64,000 bases of DNA from Erigeron canadensis (Eukaryota > Streptophyta > Magnoliopsida > Asterales > Asteraceae). Numbering within the stretch: position 1 is the stretch's first letter; the number at the start of each line of letters is the position of its first letter. Below are positions 36,700 to 47,340 of this stretch, piece by piece. The notes under the pieces were generated by a model that saw only the letters and a program-made list of their open reading frames with translations, was not told the origin of the DNA and ran no database searches. The translations under genes and the position numbers were made by a program. The DNA lies in contig NC_057768.1 in assembly GCF_010389155.1 (NCBI RefSeq), positions 4,896,501 through 4,960,500 of the forward strand, written 5' to 3'.

Positions 36700-39561
36700 T
36701 TATATATATATATATAAAAGGCTATCTTAAAGCGCTCACGTGGCACCTCCTCCTCACGCCACGTCTGCATTTTCTTAGGTGTCGGCTTCATATTACTTTA
36801 GGTGACACATCAACATCCACGTAAGCGACATATCTTCCACCTAAACATCATTGTTGTTAACATCCTCATATAATTAAAATATTTCTAAAAAGTGTTGAAG
36901 GTAGGATAGAAGGATAGAAGTCATAAAACCTAAGACCTCCAACTTAACATTGCAACCAAATAACCACTTAGATATGATGGGTTTTATTTATTGTTTGGAA
37001 AACATAATTAATAAATCACGTTTTCTAATCAATAAACTTTATAGACCTCTGACACATTTTGAATTCAATACAAATCAAATTCAAAAAATATTCATATTTA
37101 ATGATCCATTTTTTATAAAGATTTCATATATTTTTTTCTTTTTTTTAACTAAAGATAATTTTATAAATAATAATCCATGTGTTTTAGGTATTCTTCTTCA
37201 CAAAAATTTGCGTATAAAAAACAATCGATTCAACTTCTCAATAACTTTATCTTTTTTTTTTGTTTTAGAATTATGTAATCCATTTTCTTATATTAGTAAT
37301 GATTTATTATTTAGTTATTTATTTCAATTTTGCATTTTTGATGCACCAATTCCTGATGTTGTATCAACACACGATCATATTTGAGGTAATGGAACATATA
37401 ACTATGATCAGATTCTTTATGAATATATATTTCTATTGTAATTGTCTACTAATATTCTGTTACTACTCTTTGACCCTATGTTTTAGTGATATAATGCAGA
37501 GAAAAACTTGTCATAAACACAACTTGATTATTTACCGCGTAATATGTGAGTTAAATATATCAATTATTCGTTATAACTTAATATATTTATTAGTTATAAA
37601 TAAGATATGTTGGGATTTGATTGCGTTATTATTTTAAAAATATTGTATCAAAAATTATCAATAGACTTTGTATGTTAATTATATTTCTTTATAAATGACG
37701 GTATAAAAGTAAACGTATTTACTAAGTGCTGAAAACTTTGACATAATAGAAATCATTAATTACATGTTAAATTTAATAATATCGTAATATAACAAACATC
37801 GATTAAAACAATGTTGAAAAATGGTGATGTTATCATTAATCTTTATAATCTTTTAGTTTTTTATTATCTTAGGCTCCATATATATTATATATAGATTTCT
37901 TTTCGGGAACGATTCATCCTTCCCGAATGCATCATATAACTTTGGCGATTCATATCATAATAGGGATAATATTTATGTCCTAGCACATAAATATGAATAA
38001 TGAAAAATTAGTTAATATATTATATTCAAAAATTATAAGATACTAAAGATGTAAAAGTAATACTTATAACTAATATTTATTACGTTATATGATAAAGTTT
38101 CTATATGATATTATAATTTGATAACAACGTAAGACATAAAACAATAGAAAGTGTTATAGAGAAAAAAAAATCTAAAAGTTGATTATAAAATAGATAATAC
38201 AAAACTAGAAATTATATTTCATAATTATATCAATAAAATAATTGTTTTTTATAATTATAAAATATAGAAATTATAAAAGAATTTATTAAAATAAAATTAA
38301 ATCTAAAAAGGTTAAAAAAGATATATGACATTATTATTTTGATCTAATGGTTTTATTTAAAAGTTGAACTTCATGTAATGGTCAAATTTTCGTCAATTAT
38401 GAATTAAGGTTTCTCTTTTATTATAGCCAAGTTAGGTGTCCGCGTAATGCGGCGGCGGTGGCGGCAGCGGGTTGTGATGGTGGCGGTGGTGGTGGTAACG
38501 ATGTGGTTATTAATCTAAAAGTAATTGAAATAAATGGTAGTTTAGTTATTTTATGGGTAAGAGATGAATCTTTTGTAAACAATTTTATTAAGAGTATTAT
38601 AAAGATATTAGGTGGAAATATATAAATTAATAAATAAATGAGATAGATAGTTTGGATAAATATGGTTGGAAAATATTTTAAGGATATATTGGGTAGATTT
38701 AGTGTGTGAGTTAGAAATGCGTTGAAAATTAGAGAGAATTTTGGGAATTTTAAAGGTAAAGAGTTGAAAAAAAGGACGGTAGTTTGTTTTATAATAAAGT
38801 ATAGAAATATAGATTATAGATAGATTATAGATGATAGTTGTCTTGATGAGTTTTTTTTTTAAGTGAATTTACAATATTTTCTTCTAACCTTTTAGAATAG
38901 ATATACTAAGTTGCCAAAAATGTTCATCAAATCATTTCATTTATCTTTTCAATATTTTGCAGTTTGATAATGTATCACAATTTTTGATTTTTTTTAATTG
39001 TTACATTTTACATTTTTTTGCTATACTTGATGTTTAATTAGTGTCAGGTATTTGCATCCTCATAGCCAGTATTTGGGAACAATAATATTTGGTTGACTTA
39101 ACATTTTCACACATTCACGATCTACCGGTGGTACTTTTATATTATCACATGATATATTGGACATGATTAAAGATCCTTTATAACTTTTTAAAAAAATCAG
39201 TGAAAAGACTATTAGCAGCACAGACTTACTAGCACCACAAACATGAGAGTAGCACAACATTGGTTTTTGTGTCGGCTTCAATTGGTGCTTCGTAACCTGT
39301 CTTGGTAACAAGCTACATCACAAGGATCGTGACTACGCTATATATCTGTTGACATGGTCTATTATTTGTTGTATGATATATAGTTTTCTAAGTATGCATA
39401 ATTTTGTAGGAAATTGAAACTCTATTGTTAGTTATCTTATTGTATTAAATAGTGATATTTGGCAGTGGACTTGGTTGCAGTAGAACAATCCCTCACATAG
39501 AACTACTAATGAATTATCTAAAAAATAAATTAGGCTGCCGCATCGTGCGGGTTTCACCTAG
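36700..39561 (+). mobile_element. Helitron (about 2.9 kb, left end uncertain)
   Basis: The 3' end is clear: perfect hairpin CCGCA-TCG-TGCGG (39538-39550), TTTCAC, CTAG (39558-39561), T. A plausible 5' leader, TATATATATATAAAAGGCTA, starts near 36705 but lacks the TC. The body is AT-rich; the 144-residue ORF at 36950-37384 has no recognisable domain. Another Helitron is nested at 38432-38813. Confidence 0.45.
38432..38813 (-). mobile_element. Short nested Helitron (~380 bp)
   Basis: The minus strand starts A|TCTATATTTCTATACTTTAT, passes through pyrimidine-rich and CCACC-rich sequence and ends with CCGCATTACGCGG and ACCTAAC (near-consensus CTRRT). The layout is the same as the short elements at 15.9 and 62.2 kb. 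Confidence 0.5.
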
Positions 39562-39562
39562 T

Positions 39563-42030
39563 TATTCAACATGTCTTCTTCCTTTCAACGAGTATTAAAT
39601 ACAACTCAAGTTTTTACTCTTTCAATAGAACAATCTATCTCAAAACTAATGTTTTTAAGATGAGGGAGTTCCAAGAAAGATGCTTATGACTACGAAGATG
39701 ACATTTATATATTTTTCTATTTAATTTTAAAAAAATTTAAGAATGAAATTATAAATATAAATTTTTTAAAATTAAAAATACTACATTGTATTAAAATTGA
39801 ACTGGTACACACTGTCCCACCTTAAATCCATCAATGCAGCTATATTTAAGTTGGATCAACAAGCTTTGAAAAAATTAGATTTTTAACATAATAACATGTG
39901 GGTTGTTGAACAAGTTTTGTTGTTCAAACTTCGAAGTTACTGGCCCATTATCGATTCAGAAAAGCAATACTCAAAAGGGGTAACAGTATAACACAAAAAG
40001 GCCCATTTGTTTTGATTAAGTTAAGCCCACAACTGCTGGAAGAGATATCCAAAGCTTATTGGCTCATAGAATTGCTCCGTTAACTCGTTAAGTATTGACT
40101 ATTTTTCTTTTAACAAATTACAAATGAGGTAATACCGATTCATTCTTCAACAGAGGTGCCAACTGCCAGGGATAGACAACTAGACATCACCTGATCACCT
40201 GACCAAAAATCAAAATGATTCAAAGAAAAAGTAGAAGTTGCATATCATAGTTTTCCTTCAATACGAATATGTTAACAATAATCAAATAAGTTATTATTTG
40301 CAAATAAATTATATTAGTTGTCCGGCAGGGAGCTAAATTAAAACACATAATTTCGAAGTAGAAAAACAACAATATGCCTTACGGTATATGTGAAGCTTCT
40401 CATCCATCATGTCATTCAACAACCGTTAATACAAGGCTTCTAATTGTGTAATCAGGCCAGATTTGTATATATACAACCTATATATTCAGCTCGACATAAA
40501 TCCTGATGAGTTATAATAGAAATTGTAGGCTCGAGAGAATGTGTGAAAGCGAAAGTAAAATTAATTCAAACGTTACGGGTCATGGTCCTTTGTGAATTTG
40601 TGCCTCTAAAAATTTTAGTGACTATTTTACCCTTGTTGTCATCTACAATAATCATCTTTCTATCTTTTTTTCAAAGTTTGTGAACCATTTTTGTAACTCA
40701 ATAGAAGTTTTAAAAGATACAATATATATTAATTTCTTTTTATATCTAACATTATTTATACATATAAATTTATATAAATATAAATGAAAAATAACTTTCT
40801 TAAAAATATTATAATTTTATAAAAATACGCATTTTAAAAATCTAAAATAGTACTGTAAATAGACGCATGCTCATATTTTTGCATAATAATAATATATAGT
40901 AAGTACATTATCGATACCTTATATTGATATTTATAAATTACATTACTTACTGATATTTATAAATTACGTACATTACCTATCTTAAAATTAATAATTACAA
41001 ATGAAAATATATTGATATCTTTTATAATTTACCCAAATAATTAAATGCAAGCCATAACAAATCCATAATGCATACTGTGAAATATTTATCAAAATCTTAT
41101 TTATAATCTATTATCTATAATCAATAATACTATATAAAGATTATATGCTTTTGTTTCATTGAAAAGGAAAATTACGAAATTATCTATTCATTCTTAATGA
41201 ATTAATTTATATTATGAGTTCCTTATTTTTTAAAATATCTCCACTACCTCTTTATATCAATTACCTTTACATCTATTACTTTTACCTTTCACTCCCGCTA
41301 CTATCACCACCGGTCGTCACCACCACTATATCACCGGCGCATTTCACGGGTATCTTTCTTTCTTCTAAATTATTTCCACCACCACCTTTACATAAGTTAC
41401 ATTTACATCAACTTACACAATTCTATACTGTCACCAGCATCAATGTTGCCGCCATCATCACCCGCCGCCGACACAACCAGACCGCTGTCGTGACAACCAT
41501 CTCCTCATTGCATGGATGTTGTGTTACTTTTATCAACCTCCGATCATTATAGGACTACTCTCTAATTAGAATCACGTAGACATGATGATCAAAACAACAG
41601 TTTTGTTCCAGCGAGCACATTTGTGTAGTGTCTTACAATTAGGTTTATGATTCATTAACCAATTTAACTACTATACAAAATTAAACTTCCAACTCAAAGA
41701 GAAAGTCATATTCATATATATAATATATTAATATTAATATTAATTAATATATATACGAGTATAATCAAATCTATTTATAATTTTTCTCCCAAAGAAGCCA
41801 TCGATATCTCCTCTCTTTACATATATAACATAATGATCCTATTTATTTGGAAAGGTTTGGAGTGATATTCCACAACACTTACAACAATAGATGTTTTACA
41901 ATACTATGCAACACGATATGTATGTTTGTTATATATGGCTAAAAAGTATTGTGAAGATGTCGATACCCATATACTTAACATATATAGGTCGATCAAAGAA
42001 CATATATCAATACCAACTACTACTAATTAA
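39563..42030. other. Non-coding region, little recognised
   Basis: AT-rich. A CACC/CCGCC-rich stretch at 41280-41540 resembles the inner part of the short Helitrons, and TACTATATAAAGATTATATG near 41130 could be its 5' leader. No clear 3' end. Confidence 0.3.
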
Positions 42031-42034
42031 CTAC

Positions 42035-42111
42035 TAATTCGCGCTGTTGAAATATATATATATATATATACTCGCTACAAGAGGGAGAAAAAAGAAATCA
42101 ACAGCGAATTA
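42035..42111. repeat. Hairpin with 14-bp stem
   Basis: TAATTCGCGCTGTTGA (42035-42050) pairs with TCAACAGCGAATTA (42098-42111) apart from one GC bulge, around a loop with an (AT)n run. Confidence 0.5.
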
Positions 42112-43019
42112 TATATTGGTGCATTAAAATTGAAAGGAAAAAAGACGATCCCAAATGCATGTTAAACTAGCTACTCTAGATAATAAGTTTCATCATTCAG
42201 AAAATCAACAACTTATATATACTTACATATATTGCATGTGCCGGCCCAACAAGGACATCTATAGAGATGTTTATATTTTTCAAAACAAAGCAACAGAAGA
42301 AAAAGAAGTTTTCGTGTAAATAAATTGCCTGGCTCCAATCTGTCTGCCCCTCTTGAAAACTTAGGAAGGCATATATGAGAGACTTTTTCTTCTACCTTCT
42401 CCAATGTTGCACTTCTACATCATATCAATCGATCGAAGAAACCATATTAATTCTTTCGGTTTCTCCACAAAGCGAAGTTGATCAGCCGATGGATTATTTA
42501 AGTAAAATCCTACTATCGTAAACATGATCATCCGCAACGAACTAAGGTAGAAAGGGTGAGATATGATTTTGTGTCTATACTTACATATGAAAGGTGGTAA
42601 CACACTCTTCAATGGTACTGGTCTTTATATATACACATGTATGTACAAGCAAGTTGTTTGAAGTGTTTTACAAACTGTCGAGGGTTTGTACTTAATTAGT
42701 CTATAGCTAGCTAATGATGCGTTTTAATTATTTTTAATATTTTAAAAATCCGGCCACGTACCTCTTATATACATGTGAACTAAATGTGGTGAAAGATAAA
42801 AATAAAAAAGAGGTGGTGGAGCTGGCTTTGCGTTTGGATTACGATTATGAGGTTCTGATAGGAATTAAATTATTAAGTAATGGAAATAATAAAATTATAT
42901 ATAGGTGGATGGTTTTAATGGTGTCTTTTACGATATCATTACAAGAAAACACCAAGAATATAGATACTAACGTATAACGAGATAAAAATTGTTTAATGCT
43001 AACTCGATCATCTTTTTTA

Positions 43020-43022
<3 letters not shown>
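42112..43022. other. Non-coding, nothing recognised
   Basis: Short ORFs on both strands without domains. Confidence 0.4.

Positions 43023-43069
<47 letters not shown>
43023..43069. repeat. (TA)n microsatellite bordering the foldback element
   Basis: About 23 TA units directly left of 43071; a TA/TACATA-rich tract also lies right of the element at 44386-44440. Confidence 0.9.
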
Positions 43070-43070
<1 letters not shown>

Positions 43071-43071
<1 letters not shown>

Positions 43072-44385
43072 AGATCAAATGAGAAGGTGTTTTAAGGAGA
43101 GAAGGTCCTATGAACCAATCAGGACGTGACATATTGTTTTTTAAAAAAAAATGCGGTGACATTTTTGTAAATAACTCAAACTTTTGTCAAACTTGGTCAG
43201 TCTGGGATCTGATCAGCTTAGGTCTGGATCAGTTTGGGGTCTGATCAGCTTGGTCGGTCAGCTTGGTTGGGTCAGCTTGGTGAGCCTGAGTTCTGGGTCA
43301 GCTTGGTCAGCCTGGGTTCTGGGTCAGCTTGGTTCTGATCAGCTTGGTTGGTCAGCTTGGTCACTTGGTTGGGTTAGTCAACCTGAGTTCTGGGTCAGCT
43401 TCGTTGGTCAGCCTGGGTTCCGGGTAAGCTTGGGATCTACATTTGTGTAGATTATGTGTAGATTGTGTCAACCTGACCTAACCCAAGCTAACCAAGCTGA
43501 TTCAACCTGACCCAGACCCCAACCTGACCCCAAACTGACCCAACGCAACCCCAAGTTGACCCAAAACCCATAATCTACATTTGTGTAGATTAATCTACAT
43601 TTGTGCAGCAGATTGTGTCAAGCTGACCAACCTGACCCAGACCCCAAGCTTACCCAACCCTACCCCAACCTAACCCAACTTGACCCCAAGTTGACCCAAA
43701 ACCCATAATCTACATGCTGACCCAACCCAAGCTAACCATGCTGACCTAACCCAACCCCAAGCTGACCTAACCCAACCCCAAGCTGACCTAACCCAACCCC
43801 AAGCTGAACCAAAACCCATAATCTACATTTGTGTAGATTGTGTCAAGCTGACCCAACCCAAGCTAACCAAGCTGACCAAACCTGACCCAGACCCCAAGCT
43901 GACCTTACCTGACCCCAAGTTGACCCAACCTGACCCAACCTAACCCCAATCTGACCCAGACCCCAAGCTGACCAAACCTGACCCAGACCCCAAGCTGACC
44001 TTACCTGACCCCAAGTTGACCCAACCTGACCCAACCTAACCCCAATCTGACCCAGACCCCAAGCTGACCAAACTGATCACGCTGACCAACCAATCTGATC
44101 AGAACCCAAGCTGACCCAAAACTCAAGTTGACCAACCAAGCTAACCCAGAACCCAAGTTGACCAAGCTAATCCAACCAAGATGACCTACGAAGCTGATTA
44201 GAACCCAAGCTAACCCAGACCCAAGCTGATCAGACCAGGCTGACCAAGCTTCAGAAAAATTTGATTTATTTACCAAAATGCCACCGCGTATTTTTTTTTC
44301 ATTTGACACATGTAGCGTTCTGATTGGCCTTTAAGACCTTCTCTCCCTTCTCTTCTTAAGACACCTTCTTCCAGGATCTCTACCA
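43071..44385. mobile_element. GC-rich foldback element made of GGTCAGCTTGG minisatellites
   Basis: The outer ~115 bp on each side are inverted copies: GAGAAGGTGTTTTAAGGAGA ... ATGCGGTGACATTTTTGTAA against the reverse complement of 44270-44365. Inside, the left arm (43190-43440) repeats GGTCAGCTTGGT. The right arm (43460-44250) repeats its complement as CCAAGCTGACC, AACCTGACCCAGACCCC and similar. Within the right arm a ~96-bp unit occurs twice almost exactly (43875-43970, 43971-44066), a 21-bp unit three times (43745-43805), and ACCCATAATCTACAT recurs. ORFs here are repeat artefacts. Confidence 0.75.
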
Positions 44386-44439
44386 TATATATATATACAT
44401 ATATATATGTATATATATGTATATATATATATATATATG

Positions 44440-44696
44440 AACACATGTATGCAAGTCGATCACATGTAATCATAGCAATATTCGTGCACATGTGATCAAG
44501 AATCCAAATCTCCACATAATTGTATAACGGATGATAATCCATGCCTCCACACAATTATAAACTTCAAAATTACACATAAGTTATTCAGAAAACAATAAAA
44601 AAACAGTTTTCATGTAAAGAACAATTATCGGTTGAGCTTGATTTAAAAAGTTCTCAAAGGTTCTCACAAAAAAAAGGTTCTCAAAATAACTTTTCA
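44440..44696. mobile_element. Right-half copy of the 28.4-kb palindromic MITE
   Basis: From ACATGTGATCAAGAATCCAA through CACATAATTGTATAACGGAT to AAAATAACTTTTCACTATAT it matches 28570-28787. The left half is missing or replaced by the foldback element and TA runs. Confidence 0.7.
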
Positions 44697-44816
44697 CTAT
44701 ATATATATTTAGGATTTGTTCCAAACTTTTATACGTACTTTAAATAATTTTATATGGAAAAGTGAGTGTATGGCTTACATGTATCTAAGTTACATATAAA
44801 ACCATCTTACATAATA

Positions 44817-45029
44817 CTCTCTCCGTCCCATTTTAATTGTAACATTGACTAACTTTGACCGTAAATAGCTTTGTTTGTGTCATATAACACTTGATATAAA
44901 ATATATGAATGAATTGGGTTTTTAATGTACTTTTCGTTCTTATAAGTTTCATCAACTAACATATAGTACAAACAAAGTTATTTACGGTCAAAGTTAGTCA
45001 ACGTGACATTTAAATTGGGACGGAGAGAG
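44817..45029. mobile_element. Stowaway (Tc1/mariner) MITE, 213 bp
   Basis: Inverted ends CTCTCTCCGTCCCA / TGGGACGGAGAGAG with a TA duplication at 44815-44816 and 45030-45031, and longer inner complementarity (TGACTAACTTTGACCGTAAA and its complement). This is the classic plant Stowaway signature. Confidence 0.9.
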
Positions 45030-46830
45030 TAATATTTTAATATTTATTGTATAAAAAATAAATGAAAAGCTCTTATGTTTTTATAAATTAAAATATTAGC
45101 ATGTGAAAGTATTTATACCTAAGTTAGGTACATAACAGTCACATAATCTCATCTCTCATATTATAGGATATGTTCCAAACTTTTATACATACTTTAAGTA
45201 ATTTTATATGGAAAAATGAGTACTGTATGGTTTTCATGTATCTAACTTACATATAAAACTCTCTTACATATTAATATTTTAATATTTATTGTAAAATAAA
45301 TAAATGATTGACCCTCATGTTTTCTATGAATTAAAAAAATTAGCATATGAAAGAATCTATACTCGAGTTAGGTACATGACAGCCACATATTCTCATCCGT
45401 CATATTAAATCTATACTAGTATTAATACCCGAGTGTACGGATTGACTATATAAATATTTTACGATAATTTTTTTAATAAAATTTCGAAAGTTGAATATGT
45501 TTTATTACATAACTTTTGATCTATGTGATTATACATTTATAACTTAATATGACATATATTACAAAATATTTTTGTTTTATTAGCTAGTATTAGTATTTTT
45601 AATAATGTAAGAAATGAATTACATATATTAATATATTTATACTAACCTTTTTTTTTTTGAATGACAAATTTGTGCTCAGCGGCATGCCTCTTCATATACC
45701 TAACTCCAATTCCAGGGAAACCCATATTGGGAAAACCCATGTCTTCATTCCTGTGAGCATTTTGCTCACACCTAGGGATGGTAAAAAGACCCGTACCCTA
45801 TGGGGAAAACCGAAACCCGATATTTATGAGGCGGGTTCGGGTATGCAGATCTAGGGACGGGTATGGGGATGATATTAATTTTTCTGGCGGGTCCGGGTGT
45901 GGGTATGGTTTTATATTAAAACCCACATATTAATATTTTAATATTTATTGTATAAAAAATAAATGAAAAACTCTTATGTTGATATAAATTAAAATATTAG
46001 CATGTGAAAATATTTATACCTAAGTTAGATACATGACAGTCACATAATCTCATCCCTCGTATTATAGGATATGTTCAAACTTTTATACGTACTTTAAATA
46101 ATTTTATATGGAAAAATGAGTACTGTATGGTTTTCATGTATCTAACTTACATATAAAACTGTCTTACATATTAATATTTTAATATTTATTGTAAAATAAA
46201 TAAATGATTGACCCTCATGTTTTTTATATATTAAAAAATTAACATATGAAAGAATCTATACCCGAGTTAAGTAGATGACATCCACATATTCTCATCCGTC
46301 ATATTATATATATATTAGTATTAATACCTGTACAATGTACGGATTGACTATATAAATATTTTACGATAATTTTTTTAATAAAATTTCGAAAGTTGAATAT
46401 GTTTTATTACATAACTTTTAATCTATGTGATTATACAATTATAACTTAATGACATATATTACAAAATATTTTTGTTTTATTAGCTAGTATTAGTATTTTT
46501 AATAATGTAAGAAATGAATTACATATATTAATATATTTATCCTAACCTTTTTTTTTGAAAAGCAAATTTGGGAGCGGCATGTCTTTTTATATACCTAATT
46601 CCAATTCCAGGGGAAACCCATAATAGGAAAACCCGTGTCTCCATTCCTGGGAGCATTTTGCTCACACCTAGGTATGGCTAAAAGACCCGTACCCGATGGG
46701 AAAAACCGAAACCCGATATTTATGGGGCTGGTTCGGGTCCTAGTACGTGGATCTAGGGACGGGTATGGGGATGATATTAATTTTTTTAGCGGGTCTAGGT
46801 CCGGGTATGGTTTTATATTAAAACCCGCAT
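45030..46830. repeat. Two-copy tandem duplication, unit ~0.9 kb
   Basis: 45030-45930 and 45931-46830 align along their length, with steps of about 898 bp between landmarks such as TCTCATCCGTCATATTA and GGGACGGGTATGGGGATGAT. Each unit holds a minus-strand Helitron 3' end (45415-45440 with CTAGT; 46314-46340 with CTAAT), a ~60-bp AACCCAT/AAAACCC segment and the start of an ACCCG-rich hAT-like element (45768; 46670). Confidence 0.8.
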
Positions 46831-47070
46831 ACCCGACCCGTATACTCGAAACCTACCCCAAACCCATATACTCGACCCATATACATAAAACATTACATTT
46901 GTATAAATATTTCTATTTCCAATTTGTACCTAAAGGAATACAATGCCAAATAAGCTAACACATTAAATAATCACAAATATAGTATGAAAATTATTAATTC
47001 TTCATTTTATTAGCTTAATCGTGAATGACAGTGTCATTTTACCTACAATTCCAAATTTTTACATTTGGCT

Positions 47071-47263
47071 TGTTAGAATTAAAGATTAGGGATCAGACCA
47101 AATTAAAGAGATTTGTCTTCATCAAAAAACAAAGGATCAAACTTGATTTTGTTTCTACAGTTAGACTTTCAAATTGATGTATAAATAGGGGCTCCTCGTT
47201 TATGTACCGATCATCACAAATCATAAATACAAAATTCAATATTTCATTTTCTATACTTTGTCA
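47071..47263 (+). repeat. Copia 5' LTR
   Basis: 193 bp with TATAAATA at 47180-47187 as the likely promoter, ending TCA before the primer site. Confidence 0.95.
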
Positions 47264-47274
47264 TGGTATCAGAG
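47264..47274 (+). other. Copia primer binding site
   Basis: TGGTATCAGAG, complementary to the 3' end of plant initiator Met-tRNA, immediately after the LTR. Confidence 0.9.
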
Positions 47275-47340
47275 ATGTGAACACGGATCTCATCATTTAC
47301 TGAATTATTCGCTATACTCACAAACCATCGAGCAGCCACC

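Noticed and set aside
36950..37637. ORFs of 144 and 112 residues, hydrophobic and Phe/Ile-rich
   Set aside because: Composition simply reflects AT-rich DNA; frames overlap and no family is recognisable.
41214..41552. 112-residue Pro/Ser/Thr-rich ORF
   Set aside because: CACC/CCGCC low-complexity sequence like that inside short Helitrons; no domain.
43184..44309. Several ORFs (e.g. 43184-43450 +, 43843-44034 -, 44001-44309 -) encoding Trp/Gly/Ser/Leu-rich repeats
   Set aside because: They are translations of the GGTCAGCTTGG minisatellite in several frames and on both strands; no domain or start context supports a gene.
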